64,000 bases of DNA from Lampris incognitus (GCF_029633865.1 NC_079211.1:149967249-150031248), one strand, 5' to 3'; positions 30,557 to 42,914 are shown, counted from the first letter of the stretch. Made by a program: numbers and translations. Notes: generated from the sequence alone by a model not told the origin.

Positions 30557-31560
30557 AGAGAGAGAGACCAACCCTATTCAACGCTAACGAGTTGAGGACT
30601 GGATTCCCTCTGCACGACGGCGAGGTCAAATTCCTACTCTATGCAGATGACCTAGTCCTTCTTTCACCAAAGAAGGAATGACTCCAGATTCAATTAGACC
30701 TCCTTCAAAAGTTTTGCCAGACCTGGGCTCTGGCAGTTAACATGAAAAAAACTAAAATATGAATCTTTCAAAAAAGACCCAGCTATCAGGGAAGACGGTG
30801 CGTATTTAGATTAGGACCAAATGAAATTGAACATACACGAGACTACACCTACCCAGGTCCTAGCATCAACTGTAAAGGAACATTCAATGTGGCAGTGAAT
30901 GAACTAAGAGACAAGGCACACAGGGGTTCACCTGCCATAAAAAGACAAATTGCCTTCGAAATTCCAATCCGAATTTGGCTCCAAATATTTACATCAATGA
31001 CAGAAGCAACTGACCTTTATGGCAGTGAAGTGTGGGGCACCACGTGCAAGTCAGGAACTAGAGCAATGTGAAAAAAACATCCAGCTGAGATCCTGCATAT
31101 GGAGCTTTGGAAAAAACATCCTAAAAGTTCACCGGCACGCTACAAACAATGCATGCGGGGCAGAACTAGGCCGATACCCTCTTCCGATTAAAATGAAAAC
31201 GGGGCAATCAAATTCTGGAAACGCCTCACATTCAGTGACCCACACTCTTTCATTATGAAGCCTTGCAATACCAAGAGTTGAGCAAAGGTAAGAACTCTCC
31301 TCCCAACCCTGGTCTTCAGCCACCCTGTTCCACTAACACATACCAACGCCCGAAAGACACAAGGCCAGGTCCAGACTACACAACATATTCAGCTTCAACA
31401 CATTTCCTCAAACCTGAAAGACAATTACTACGGATATTAACAATCCAAAACAAAATCACAAAGCAAGATGCAATGCTATTTGGCCCTAGACAGGGAGGAC
31501 ACAGTAGCAGGTTACCTAATTAGAATAAAAGCAACAAATCTGAGAAAAACACCGACGAAA
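30557..31560 (+). pseudogene. Second degenerate copy of the same LINE RT
   Basis: Fragments in order: FLLYADDLVLLSPKKE-like (30635-30680), TWALAVNMKKTKI-like (30725-30765), AVNELRDKAHRG (30889), IPIRIWLQIF, YGSEVWG, HATNNACGAELGRYPLPIK (31130-31195). Many stops and frameshifts. It follows the (GAATT)n tail of the previous copy directly. Confidence 0.7.
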
Positions 31561-31561
31561 C

Positions 31562-31962
31562 ACAGACTCAGAAATATATATACTTAGCACAAAAAGTAAG
31601 GAAATGTGTGTTTGGCAGATTATTTCTTTGTTGTAACAATGCTTCTTGGCAATAAATCTTATACTGCTGGAAAGCCTGTTTATTTCCCTTTTGAATGGGG
31701 CCACACTTGTAGGGACAAATTCCACCGGCCTTGCTCATGTGGCTAATAAAACAATATATCCAAAATAAAACATTTATCATTGGGCGATCACAATGAAATT
31801 TCCTTTGACGACTCTCAGGCCAGCAACACTAGACAGGGTCAAGGATTAAGAACAAGATAAGAACAAGAACAAACAACACTGAGTATAAACATGGGAGGTA
31901 GTACAAATTATTATGAGACAATAACAGACAGCAGCTCCATACTGCCGCAGCTTTCCTGCCAG
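31562..31962. other. No recognised feature
   Basis: Unique-looking AT-rich sequence between two LINE fragments; no gene recognised. Confidence 0.35.
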
Positions 31963-32331
31963 TCAGTCCTCAGCAGCTAGAGGCAGATGTGTGTGTGTGT
32001 GTGTGTGTGTGGGGGGGTGATGGAGGCTACAGCTCTGGGGAAGAAGCTGTTCCCCAGTCCGTTGGATGGTGCGGTATCTATTCCCTGCTGGCAAGGGAAC
32101 AAACAGACTGTGGCCTGGGTGTGTTACGTCTTTGCTGATGTTGCTGGCTTTCCTCTGCAGGCGGCCAGCATACACAGCATCCAGGTTCGGCAGCACAGCT
32201 CCCACAATCCTCGGTGCTGTCTTTACCACCCCAGCCAAGGCCTTCGACAACACATATGGGACAAGAGCATAACTCCTTCCTGGATAATAATAACAATAAT
32301 AAATTAAACTTAAATAGTGCTTTTCTAACAC
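31963..32331 (-). pseudogene. CR1/L2-like LINE RT-ORF C-terminus, minus
   Basis: Minus reading: LAGVVKTAPRIVGAVLPNLD, RLQRKASNISKDVTHPGHSL, PAGNRYRTIQRT. This is the C-terminal RxxxAxxIxxDxxHPxHxLF…PSGRRYR block of fish CR1/L2-like LINEs. Contains a TG microsatellite (31987-32010). Confidence 0.6.
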
Positions 32332-32387
32332 TCAAAGTGGCTTCACAATAAACGGAGTCAAACAAGACGACAGATACACATAACACA

Positions 32388-33715
32388 GACATACCGGGGT
32401 GGATGGGAAGGGGGGAGGGAGAAGACATACAGGGGTGGATGGGAAGGGGGGAGGGAGAAGACATACCGGGGTGGATGGGAAGGGGGGAGGGAGAAGACAT
32501 ACAGGGGTGGATGGGAAGGGGGGAGGGAGAAGACATACAGGGGTGGATGGGAAGGGGGGAGGGAGAAGACATACAGGGGTGGATGGGAAGGGGGGAGGGA
32601 GAAGACATACCGGGGTGGATGGGAAGGGAGGAGGGAGAAGACATACCGGGGTGGATGGGAAGGGGGGAGGGAGAAGACATACAGGGGTGGATGGGAAGGG
32701 AGGAGGGAGAAGACATACAGGGGTGGATGGGAAGGGGAGAGGGAGAAGACATACAGGGGTGGATGGGAAGGGGGGAGGGAGAAGACATACAGGGGAGGAT
32801 GGGAAGGGGGGAGGGAGAAGACATACAGGGGTGGATGGGAAGGGGGGAGGGAGAAGACATACAGGGGAGGTTGGGAAGGGGGGAGGGAGAAGACATACAG
32901 GGGTGGATGGGAAGGGGGGAGGGAGAAGACATACAGGGGTGGATGGGAAGGGGGGAGGGAGAAGACATACCGGGGTGGATGGGAAGGGGGGAGGGAGAAG
33001 ACATACAGGGGTGGATGGGAAGGGGGGAGGGAGAAGACATACAGGGGAGGATGGGAAGGGGGGAGGGAGAAGACATACAGGGGAGGATGGGAAGGGGGGA
33101 GGGAGAAGACATACAGGGGTGGATGGGAAGGGGAGAGGGAGAAGACATACAGGGGGGGAGGGAGAAGACATACAGGGGTGGATGGGAAGGGGGGAGGGAG
33201 AAGACATACAGGGGAGGATGGGAAGGGGGGAGGGAGAAGACATACAGGGGTGGATGGGAAGGGGGGAGGGAGAAGACATACCGGGGTGGATGGGAAGGGG
33301 GGAGGGAGAAGACATACAGGGGTGGATGGGAAGGGGGGAGGGAGAAGACATACCAGGGTGGATGGGAAGGGGGGAGGGAGAAGACATACCGGGGTGGATG
33401 GGAAGGGAGGAGGGAGAAGACATACAGGGGTGGATGGGAAGGGGGGAGGGAGAAGACATACAGGGGAGGATGGTAAGGGGGGAGGGAGAAGACATACAGG
33501 GGTGGATGGGAAGGGGGGAGGGAGAAGACATACAGGGGTGGATGGGAAGGGGGGAGGGAGAAGACATACAGGGGTGGATGGGAAGGGGGGAGGGAGAAGA
33601 CATACAGGGGAGGATGGGAAGGGGGGAGGGAGAAGACATACAGGGGAGGATGGGAAGGGGGGAGGGAGAAGACATACAGGGGAGGATGGGAAGGGGAGAG
33701 GGAGAAGACATACAG
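32388..33715. repeat. 36-bp minisatellite, ~37 units
   Basis: Unit ACATACAGGGGTGGATGGGA + AGGGGGGAGGGAGAAG, with CAGG/CCGG and GTGG/GAGG variants. One short unit near 33150 shifts phase, which is why open frames change there. Open in up to five frames; all are artefacts of a period divisible by three. G-runs on one strand could form G-quadruplexes. Confidence 0.95.
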
Positions 33716-33721
33716 GGGCGT

Positions 33722-34265
33722 ATGAGCGGACGGGGGGGCACAATAACTGTTCATTTAAATCAATAATGTATATGTTTCTTAACTCTCATATTGACAGTTT
33801 TCCACTAGCCTATACAGTATACTGCACCAGCAGCATAGAATTCCCCAAATCCAGTCATGGCTTTTGGTTTCGGTGTGCCACCCCCAGATTTTCAGTGGCC
33901 CCATTTGGCCCCCCCCCCTATGAAACATTTCTGGGGGCGCCGCTGCTACTCCGTCAGTGATGGCTCCACGCATGCTCAGCTCCTGCGGGACACAGAAGCA
34001 GGCTTTGCTCGTGTTGACACACGAAGATCTGGCTGGAAGATCTGGAGCTCACTCCACACAGCCTCCACACCCGATCCCAGGGGTAAAGCACTGCCTCTCC
34101 TCGCTGAAAAAGAAAAGCTGGACATCCACACCAAAGTGACGCAGAGGCTGTAGAACTTGGGGTAATTAGCCGATTCTTTAAAGTTTTAAAAAAATACACA
34201 TTTGTCTGTCTAACTTATAATGCAGAGACAGTATAATAAATGTTGCAAAATGTCACTTCAGTTTA
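33722..34265. other. Repeat-derived stretch, no gene recognised
   Basis: 33880-33950 (CAGTGGCCCCATTTGGCC, C-run, TTTCTGGGGGCGCCGC) looks like the terminus region of a hAT-type repeat. 34000-34150 is open but unrecognised; it may be an upstream exon of the ZBED-like remnant at 35053. Confidence 0.3.
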
Positions 34266-34267
34266 AA

Positions 34268-34975
34268 GGTGTGTGTGTAGGTACACACAGGGTGTTGTGA
34301 TGCGTCTAGTGCAGCAGTGTGTAGTTGGAGGGAAGGTGCATGTGTTCTTCCAACCCGCTTGTGTCCCTCCTGCCCTTAGCTTGCTGCCGCTGGCTAGCCT
34401 CTGTGGCGAATAGGGAAGCATCCTAGCGTGTAAGCCTTCCCTTGCCAGTACATAGCCTCTCCTTCACCAAGACTCCTGCCAGGCCTCCCCGTGGCCACAC
34501 ATGGTAACTGGGGTCTTGCGGCCCCAGGCTAACTTGGCAGGGGATCTCGGAGCAGCAGTGGGCCCCAGAGATATGGTGTGCAGGCCCACCCTGGTGGACA
34601 CGCCCTGGCACCTATCAACCACTGCCCCGCTGCCTTGTGGGTGAGTCTGGGAAGACATAAGGCTAAGGGACCTCACCCCAACAGAAAAGCAAGCTGTGGC
34701 GGCACGCTTCGAGGCGGTTTCCAAAAAACTGGATTTCCGGCAGCCCCCTGCAGTTGTGTGGAGGTGCCGGTCGTCTAGGGATCCCCCTCGCCATCGGAAC
34801 CATCTCCTCTACAATCAAGTCATGTGGCGTTGGGAGAAGCGCACCCCCCATGCCACTTTAAAAACCATCTCTGCTGCGCAGGTAACTTCTGCTATCTGAG
34901 TCCTCAAAGGACCCACAAATAGAAGAAGATGGTCATCATCGGGCACCATGGACAACCAGCAAGCAAGCAAGCAAG
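34268..34975 (+). mobile_element. Retroposon R3, copy 1, (AAGC)n tail
   Basis: Nearly identical over ~700 bp to 55782-56488, ending GGTCATCATCGGGCACCATG, GACAACC and (AGCAA/AAGC)n. Copy 2 has a clear target duplication, so this is a retroposon. It is ~700 bp with no recognised coding domain; open frames are shared by both copies but match nothing I know. Confidence 0.75.
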
Positions 34976-35052
34976 TGTGTCCTATTTTGTCTTAGGGTGC
35001 GAGACCCTTGTTTATAAAACAGAAGATAATTAATATGACCACTGACTTTTCC

Positions 35053-35480
35053 TGCAGGAAAAGGTGGAGCCAGATGAGGCTGAGGACAATATCGAGCAGA
35101 CAGAGTCAGGCCAGGAATGCGGCCCTGTCCCCAAAAGAAGAACATCTGCACTGGTTAGTCTGTTATGCAAGTCATTTACTGACGTCAGAATTGCCCCTAA
35201 ATCTGCCAGCACCAGAGCTGAGGAGGAGCTGAAGAAATATCTGGAGGCCTGTCCACTGTCACTCTCAGAAGACCCCCCCCCCCTCCAGCTCGTGGAGGTC
35301 CCATGAGACAGCTTTTCCTCTAATGGACAAATTAGCTAAACGCTACCTATGCACTCCTGGTACTAATGTTGCAGCAGAGCGTATTGTCCACTGCTGGGGA
35401 TGCTATAGTGATAGCACAGTGGAGCACCCTTACTCCAGAACATGTAACTCAGCTTCTTTTTCTATAGAAGAACCTAGATA
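35053..35480 (+). pseudogene. hAT transposase C-terminus, ZBED-like
   Basis: A possible acceptor (TTTTCCTGCAG) precedes EKVEPDEAEDNIEQTESGQE. Then TRAEEELKKYLEAC and, after a C-run frameshift near 35280, MDKLAKRYLCTPGTNVAAER, which is the hAT dimerisation segment (LAxKYLCxPxTSVxxER). Stops follow. Remnant of a hAT element or a domesticated ZBED-type copy, disabled; retroposon R3 copy 1 lies in what would be its intron. Confidence 0.65.
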
Positions 35481-35689
35481 TTGCTCCTGGTGGACAGCAG
35501 TCCTACACACAAAATCATCATTGTTGAAAAAAAACAAATAAATCACACAAAATAATAGTTTTATAGTGCTATTTTTGCACAATTTATTTTAGAAATTGGC
35601 AAGTTTCTGAGAAATACAAAGGCTGTTAGCCCAAACCTACCAATTTTATCAAAGTAATAGTATTTTTATTTTGAACCCAGCCACTAAGG

Positions 35690-38600
35690 ATGCACAAGCC
35701 AGTGCATCCTTAGTGCTGGTCCCAAGCCCGGACAAATGGGGAGGGTTGCGTCAGGAAGGGCATCCGGCGTAAAATCTTTGCCAAATCAAATATGCGGACC
35801 ATAAATAAGACTTACATACCGGATCGGTCGAGGCCCGGGTTACCAACGACCGCCACCAGTACTGTTAACCAGCAGGGTGTCGGTGGAAACTATGCTACTG
35901 TTGGGCGAAGGAGAAGGAGAGGGGGAAGGCATGTCCAGAGGCAGCTAGAGAGGAGGAAGGGTAGGCATGTGGAGGTGAGAGTTGGAACTTGAATGTTGGC
36001 ACTATGACTGGTAAAGGGAGAGAGCTGGCTGACATGATGGAGAGACGAAAGGTAGGCATACTGTGTGTGCAAGAGACCAGGTGGAAGGGGAGTAAGGCCA
36101 GGAGTACCGGAGGTGGGTTCAAACTCTTCTACCATGGTGTGAATGGGAGGAGAAATGGGGTAGGGGTAATTCTGAAGGAAGAGTATGTCAAGAGCGTGCT
36201 GGAGGTGAAGAGTGTCAGACAGAGTGATGAGTATGAAGGTGGAAATCGAAGGTGTATTGCTGAATGTTATCAGGACATATGCCCCGCAAGTTGGGTGTGA
36301 GATGGAGGAGAAAGAAGAATTCTGGAGTGAGTTGGATGACATGGTGGAGAGGGTACCCAAGGAGGAGAGAGGGGTGATTGGAGCAGACTTCAATGGACAT
36401 GTTGGTGAAGGGAACAGAGGTGATGAGGAGGTGATGGGAAGGTATGGAGTCAAGAAGAGAAATGTGGAAGGACAGATGGTGGTGGATTTTGTGAAAAGGA
36501 TGGAAATGGCTGTGGTGAATACATATTTCAAGAAGAGGGAGGAACACAGGGTGACGTACAAGAGTGGAGGAAAGTGCACACAGGTGGACTATATCTTATG
36601 TAGAAGGCACCATCTAAAAGGGATTGGAGACTGCAAGGTGGTGACAGGGGAGAACGTAGCTAGGCAGCATCGGATGGTGGTCTGTAGGATGACTTGGAGA
36701 CCAAGATGAGGAAGCGAGTGAAGACACAGCCGAAGATCAAATGGTGGAAGTTGAAGAAGGAAGACTGTTGTGTGGAGTTCAGGCAGGAGTTAAGACAGGC
36801 ACTGGGTGGTAGTGAAGAGTTGCCAGATGGCTGGACAACCACTGCAGAAATAGTGAGGGAGACAGCTAGGAAGGTACTTGGTGTGTCATCAGGACAGAGG
36901 AAGGAAGACAAGGAGACTTGGTGGTGGAATGAAGAAGTACAGCAAATTATACAGAGGAAAAGGTTGGCAAAGAAGAAGTGAGATAGTCAGAGAGATGAAG
37001 AAAGTAGACAGGAGTACAAAGAGATGCAGCGTAAAGCAAAGAGAGAGGTGGCAAAGGCAAAGGAAAAGGCGTATGGTGAGTTGTATGACAGATTAGACAC
37101 TAAGGAAGGAGAAAAGGACTTGTACCGATTGGCTAGACAGAGGGAACGAGCTGCCAAGGATGTGCAGCAAGTTAGGGCGATCAAGGATAGAGATGGAAAT
37201 GTGCTGACAAGTGAGGAGAGTGTGCTGAGAAGGTGGAAGGAGTACTTTGAGGGGCTGATGAATGAAGAAAATGAGAGAGAGAGAAGGGTGGATGATGTAG
37301 GGATAGTGAATCAGGAAGTTCAGCGGATTAGCAAGGAGGAAGTGAGGGCAGCTATGAAGAGGATGAAGAGTGGAAAGGCAGTTGGTCCTGATGACATACC
37401 TGTGGAGGCATGGAGATGTTTAGGAGAGATGGCAGTGGGGGTTTCTAACTAGATTGTTTAACACAATCTTGGAAAGTGAGAGGATGCCTGAGGAGTGGAG
37501 AAGAAGCATACTGGTACCGATTTTCAAGAACAAGGGTGATGTGCAGAACTGTAGCAACTACAGAGGTATAAAGTTGATCAGCCACAGCATGAAGATATGG
37601 GAAAGAGTAATAGAAGCTAGGTTAAGAGGAGAGGTGATGATCAGCAGCAGCAGTATGGTTTCATGCCATGAAAGAGCACCACAGATGTGATGTTTGCTTT
37701 GAGAATGTTGATGGAGAAGTATAGAGAAGGCCAGAAGGAGTTATATTGTGTCTTTGTGGATTTAGAGAAAGCATATGACAGGGTGCCGAGAGAGGAGGTG
37801 TGGTATTGTATGAGGAAGTCAGGACTGGTAGAGAAGTATGTAGGAGTGGTGCAGGATATGTATGAGGGAAGTGTGACAGTGGTGAGGTGTGTGGTTGGAA
37901 TGACAGATGGGTTCAAGTTGGAGGTGGGATTACATCAAGGATAGGCTCTGAGCCCTTTCTTGTTTGCAATGGTGATGGACAGGTTGATGGACGAGATCAG
38001 GCAGGAGTCTCCGTGGACGATGATGTTTGCAGATGACATTGTGATCTGTAGCGAAAGTAGGGTGCAGGTTGAGGAGAGCCTGGAGAGGTGGAGGTATGCA
38101 CTGGAGAGAATAGGAATGAAAGTCAGTAGGAGCAAAATGGAATACCTATACATGAATGAGAGGGAGGACAGTGGAATGGTCAGGATGCAAGGAGTGGAGG
38201 TGACAAAGGCATTTGAGTTTAAATACTTGGGGTCAACTGTCTAAAGTAACGGGGAGTACAGAAGAGAGGTGAAGAAGAGGGTGCAGGCAGGGTGGAGTGG
38301 GTGGAGAAGAGTGGCAGGAGTGATTTGTGACAGAAGGGTACCAGCAAGAGTGAAAGGGAAGGTTTACAAGATGGTTGTGAGACCAACTATGTTGTATGGT
38401 TTGGAGACAGTGGCACTGATGAAAAGACAGGAGGTGGAGCTGGAGGTGGCAGAGATGAAGATGATAAGATTTTCACTGGGAGTGATGAAGAAGGACAGGA
38501 TTAGGAAGGAGTATATTAGAGGGACAGCTCAGGTTGGACGGTGTGGAGACAAAGCAAGAGAGACAAGATTGAGATGGTTTGGACATGTGTGGAGGAGAGA

Positions 38601-38800
38601 TGCTGGGTATACTGGGAGAAGGATGCTGAATATGGAGCTGCCAGGGAGGAGGAAAAGAGGAAGGCCAAAGAGGAGGTTTATGGATGTGGTGAGGGAAGAC
38701 ATGCAGGTGGCTGGTGTGACAGAGGAAGATGCAGAGGACAGGAAGAGATGGAAACGGACGATCAGCTGTGGCGCCCCCTAGCGGGAGCAGCCGAGAGTAG
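35690..38800 (+). mobile_element. RTE-type LINE, nearly full length, disabled
   Basis: One endonuclease-RT reading can be followed for ~3.1 kb through at least six frameshifts or stops. Endonuclease: LNVGTMTGKGRELADMMERR, CVQETRWKGSKA, GADFNGHVG, VDYILCRR (35985-36690). RT: MKSGKAVGPDDIPVEAW (37360-37425), VFVDLEKAYDRVPREEVWY (37750-37805), GLHQ then a TAG before ALSPFLF, FADD at 38026-38037, FKYLGSTV. C-terminus: LRWFGHVWRRD and RRKRGRPKRRF. It ends near GCGCCCCCTAGCGGGAG. The near-intact domain order suggests a fairly young copy. No zinc knuckle or ORF1 is present, as usual for RTE. Confidence 0.85.
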
Positions 38801-38820
38801 TAACTGGCTGATGAGGACAT

Positions 38821-38931
38821 GTGTGACCCCAGAAAGCTAAACAAGTATAGCAGTGCTCCCCGGGACTTGTGTATCAGGTGTGGGCAGGAGAAGGGGACCT
38901 CTTTTCACTGTGTTTGGGAATGCGATAAACC
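38821..38931 (+). mobile_element. L1-type LINE ORF2 C-terminal fragment
   Basis: CIRCGQEKGTSFHCVWECDK in frame: the cysteine/histidine motif near the end of L1-type ORF2. The stretch TTTTCACTGTGTTTGGGAATGCGATAAAC also occurs at 51905-51933, where the ORF continues. Here it is fused at 38932 to SINE A. Confidence 0.6.
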
Positions 38932-39130
38932 CCACAGTCCAAAGACATGTAGGTCAGGTGACTCGGCCGTACTACAGCGTCCCTAGGTGTGTGTGTGTGT
39001 GTGTGTGCCTTGTGGTGGCCTGGTGGCCTGGCCAGGGTGTCTCCATGCCTGCCGCCCAATGGCTGCTGGGATGGGCTCCAGCATCCCTGCCACCCTGACA
39101 GCAGGATAAGCGGTTCCGATGATGGGTGGA
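38932..39130 (+). mobile_element. SINE family A, 3' half
   Basis: Starts at CCCACAGTCCAAAGACATG, has a TG run and GCCGCCCAATGGCTGCTGGG, and ends ATGGGTGGATG. Truncated at its 5' side. Confidence 0.8.
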
Positions 39131-39282
39131 TGAGTCGCTCTGTTCCATGTGAACTGTGAGTTTGAGCTTGGTAATGACGTACAAATAATGAAAGGAAGAC
39201 ATGACTGTAACGATACGGGAACCCTCGTGAAAAGCAGAGAAACTCATTTGATTTTAATTATTTTGTTTATTCATTCATCACC

Positions 39283-39365
39283 ATTTATTTTCCAAGCCGC
39301 TTATCCTGGCGAGGGTGGTGGGGCGCTGGGGCCTCTCCCAGTGCCCCACTGGGCAGAAGGCAGGG
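39283..39365 (-). mobile_element. SINE family A-like fragment, minus
   Basis: CCAAGCCGCTTATCCTGG … GGGGCCTCTCCCAGTG … CCCACTGGGC reads in reverse as the 3' end of family A. Confidence 0.45.
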
Positions 39366-39534
39366 ACGGCCTAATTTTAATGTTGGACAAGAATCTATTG
39401 GCCTTTCCCCATCTCTCTTGCTGGATGAGAACTCATTTGCTTCTTTGTTGCTGGAAGTAATTTGCATATATTAGTAAAGATTTTGCTGGGGGGAAAAAAA
39501 TTGTGCTCTGCACCCACCGGACCAAACTCGGACT

Positions 39535-39625
39535 TCCTCGAATGTCCCCTGATAGGAACCCCGTCTGTGACGGGTGTCGCCGAGCTCCTGCCTCGCTGAT
39601 CCACGAGTTTTGGTCCAGTAGTTCT
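39535..39625 (+). mobile_element. L1-type ORF2 C-terminal fragment
   Basis: RMSPDRNPVCDGCRRAPASL followed by IHEFWS, the CxxC…HxFW motif near the end of L1-type ORF2. Short isolated fragment; flanks (39370-39530, 39630-40190) hold nothing else recognised. Confidence 0.45.
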
Positions 39626-40189
39626 GGAACGTTATCGGGGCACTTCAGGTGACCTTTGACCCAGTTGCATTAACAGCACTCTTCGGGGTAATAGCAGATA
39701 GAGGGGTCCTGCCAAAAATGAAGGACGACCTTTGCGGCTTCTCGACGTTATCGGCTGGAAGACCGACGACTTCCACTGAAGTAACCTTCGTCGGGAGTCA
39801 TCCTCTCTCCTCCATCCCATGAGGCTTGCATCAGAGGTGTACTTCGTTTCAGCAAATTAGAGAAATTAAACAAATACACACTCCGTGGGTCTACGGCTAA
39901 TCTCTTCCAGATATGGCGACCCCTATTCGACCACGTAGAGACATGGCAGTTCTGGTGAAGCTGCTGCTGCTCGTTATTCTTCCTCGTAAACTCACTCGAC
40001 TCCTCCAGACTCTTCTGTAACATTAACAGCACTTATGTTGCAATTCACCACGGATGCTTTTTTTAATTATTATTTGATAGTCTTTGCAGTGGGGGTGGCT
40101 TTTTTCTTTCACTACACACAATCTACCCCTGTATTGTCACAATGTGTGTGTGGTGTGTGTCTGTGTTTCTGTGTGAGAGTCTATAAACG

Positions 40190-40760
40190 GCCAAACTAAA
40201 GCAATTGGGGCCTCGATTCTTTCTGGAGGTTATTGGGGATGATCAGGGGCACCTATAAAAAGTAGCAGAACATTAAATTAAAATTATGCATAATTATGCA
40301 AAATATGCATTTTTCTAAAAATGGCTAAAAAACACTTTTCTCGGCATGTCAGATGATTCTGAGCATCTCTGATTTTTTTCACCTATATAAAAAAAAAGTT
40401 CTGGGACTTAGAAATGTTTTGGCGTTATGCAAAATATATGCATTTTTGCAAAAATGCACTTATGAGCCTCATTTTCTTTGGAGGTGGTAGGTATTGTTCC
40501 AGAGAGGACCAGAAAAATAGCAGAAAATTAAAATAATTATAATAATTATGCAAAATATGCATTTTCTAAAAACGGCTAAAAACCACTTTTCTCGGCATTT
40601 CAGATGATTCTGAGCATTTGGGAGGAGGGAGTTGGAGTGGGGGGGGGGTTTGGGGGCAGGGGGAAGGCGGTTAGCTGGCAGGGTGAAGAGGAGGGAGATT
40701 TAGACGGGTGGAGAACCAAACCGCTACATTGTAGCGGGGCTCTTCTAGTTCTTTTATATA
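40190..40760. repeat. AT-rich palindromic repeat R4, left arm
   Basis: Contains TGCATAATTATGCA-type palindromes, ACTTTTCTCGGCATTTCAGA, and CGCTACATTGTAGCGGGGCTC. The part 40565-40752 reappears in reverse complement at 43415-43590 nearly base for base. No coding content. Confidence 0.75.
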
Positions 40761-40773
40761 TGTATGTATATAT

Positions 40774-40941
40774 TGTAGCGAATTCGGGGGACAACGGGAC
40801 CACAGGAAGTGCCGCGGCCGGGAAGCGAACCCGTGTCGCCCGCACCGCAGGACGCATCGCTGACCGCTCGGCTAAAGGGTCGGACCCGCCCGCCAGCCGG
40901 CGGCCAGCGGCCAGCGGGTCTGCTTATCCATGCACGTTACA
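40774..40941 (-). repeat. Isolated tRNA-containing LTR (168 bp)
   Basis: Minus strand starts TGTAACGTGCATGG and ends GAATTCGCTACA. Inside: GGGTCCGACCCTTTAGCCGA, GCGGTCAGCGATG, then GACACGGGTTCGCTTCCCGG. A-box (TAGCCGAGCGG) and B-box (GGTTCGCTTCC) spacing of ~45 bp fits a tRNA. Same order as the miniature LTR elements near 5-6.5 kb. Sits inside repeat R4. Confidence 0.55.
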
Positions 40942-40944
40942 CTA

Positions 40945-41430
40945 TGTTCCGAACTACTGTTTTTGCCTTACACAATGTTTATATTGTGGAGTTAGAAAAC
41001 AACGAGACAGGAGACGTGAGAGTAGACGTAGCCGAGGTAGTTTACTAGCTCCACCTTAGCATGTCATACATTCGACAACGACGCTGAACTGTGTACCGGA
41101 AGCGGAAGTGCATGATCTGACCCCTCGCCTCTTCCCTTAAAGGTACACCGTCCTCTTAGGTGAACGTCTCTCGTTATATAGATGTGGGTCACCGCAATAT
41201 GCCGTTATTTTTTATGTATGTTTAAAAAAAACCGATACAGTTGTAGCAACTATTGTTCGCAACGTTAACAAACACTAATAAAAAGAGAGTCTGGAGAAAA
41301 CAATGTTTCTATCTGTGCTTGTTGAAAAGCAGAGACAAGCTCCCGGAATCACTTGCTTTCCACCAGAACGAGCAGGAGACGAACACATGGCTGCAATTAT
41401 TAGCTGCAAAGTTAACCCTCTAACTTCCGT
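40945..41430. other. No recognised feature
   Basis: Moderately GC sequence with GCGGAAGTGCATG; no gene recognised. Confidence 0.35.
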
Positions 41431-41431
41431 T

Positions 41432-41433
41432 AC

Positions 41434-41511
<78 letters not shown>
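41432..41511. repeat. (CA)n microsatellite
   Basis: CA run of ~80 bp. Confidence 0.95.
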
Positions 41512-41514
<3 letters not shown>

Positions 41515-41640
41515 TACTGTAATGCAAGCCAAGGGTGAAGCAACACCACCAAGGGAAGCTTTTCCAGGCCCGCCTGCCAAGAACCAAATACCTGCAGGTA
41601 GTCAAGGGATCCACAGGCTCCACGACGGGTTGACCCTGCC

Positions 41641-42912
41641 ACGGTCTGCTCTGCCGGACCTTCTGTTTGGGTTATTCTGTTAACTTGGACACTAAGGCCC
41701 GATGGCTGAAGGGTCTGCTCTGCCGGACCTTCTGTTTGGGTTTTTTCTGTTAACTTGGACACTAAGGCCCGATGGCTGAAGGGTCTGCTCTGCTGGACCT
41801 TCTGTTTGGGTTTTTTCTGTTAACTTGGACACTAAGGCCCGATGGCTGAAGGGTCTGCTCTGCCGGACCTTCTGTTTGGGTTATTCTGTTAACTTGGACA
41901 CTAAGGCCCAATGGATGAAGGGTCTGCTCTGCTGGACCTTCTGTTTGGGTTTTTTCTGTTAACTTGGACACTAAGGCCCAATGGCTGAAGGGTCTGCTCT
42001 GCTGGACCTTCTGTTTGGGTTATTCTGTTAACTTGGACACTAAGGCCCGATGGCTGAAGGGTCTGCTCTGCCGGACCTTCTGTTTGGCTTTTTTCTGTTA
42101 ACTTGGACACTAAGGCCCGATGGCTGAAGGGTCTGCTCTGCTGGACCTTCTGTTTGGGTTTTTCTGTTAACTTGGACACTAAGGCCCGATGGCTGAAGGG
42201 TCTGCTCTGCTGGACCTTCTGTTTGGGTTTTTTCTGTTAACTTGGACACTAAGGCCCAATGGATGAAGGGTCTGCTCTGCTGGACCTTCTGTTTGGGTTT
42301 TTTCTGTTAACTTGGACACTAAGGCCCGATGGCTGAAGGGTCTGCTCTGCTGGACCTTCTGTTTGGGTTTTTTCTGTTAACTTGGACACTAAGGCCCGAT
42401 GGCTGAAGGGTCTGCTCTGCCGGACCTTCTGTTTGGCTTTTTTCTGTTAACTTGGACACTAAGGCCCAATGGATGAAGGGTCTGCTCTGCTGGACCTTCT
42501 GTTTGGGTTTTTTCCTGTTAACTTGGACACTAAGGCCCGATGGCTGAAGGGTCTGCTCTGCTGGACCTTCTGTTTGGGTTTTTTCTGTTAACTTGGACAC
42601 TAAGGCCCGATGGCTGAAGGGTCTGCTCTGCCGGACCTTCTGTTTGGGTTATTCTGTTAACTTGGACACTAAGGCCCGATGGCTGAAGGGTCTGCTCTGC
42701 TGGACCTTCTGTTTGGGTTTTTTCTGTTAACTTGGACACTAAGGCCCGATGGCTGAAGGGTCTGCTCTGCTGGACCTTCTGTTTGGGGTTTTTCTGTTAA
42801 CTTGGACACTAAGGCCCGATGGCTGAAGGGTCTGCTCTGCCGGACCTTCTGTTTGGGTTATTCTGTTAACTTGGACACTAAGGCCCGATGGCTGAAGGGT
42901 CTGCTCTGCCGG
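41641..42912. repeat. 69-70-bp minisatellite, ~18 units
   Basis: Unit GGTCTGCTCTGCYGGACCTT CTGTTTGGGTTWTTCTGTTA ACTTGGACACTAAGGCCCRA TGGCTGAAG (given in blocks). Length varies by the number of T. Minus-strand frames such as MSKLTEKTQTEGPAEQTLQP repeat with each pair of units and are artefacts. Confidence 0.95.
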
Positions 42913-42914
42913 AA

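Noticed and set aside
32332..33960. Frames of 357-558 codons (Pro/Leu/Ser- or Gly/Arg-rich)
   Set aside because: Artefacts of a 36-bp array, open on both strands; no domain, no consistent start.
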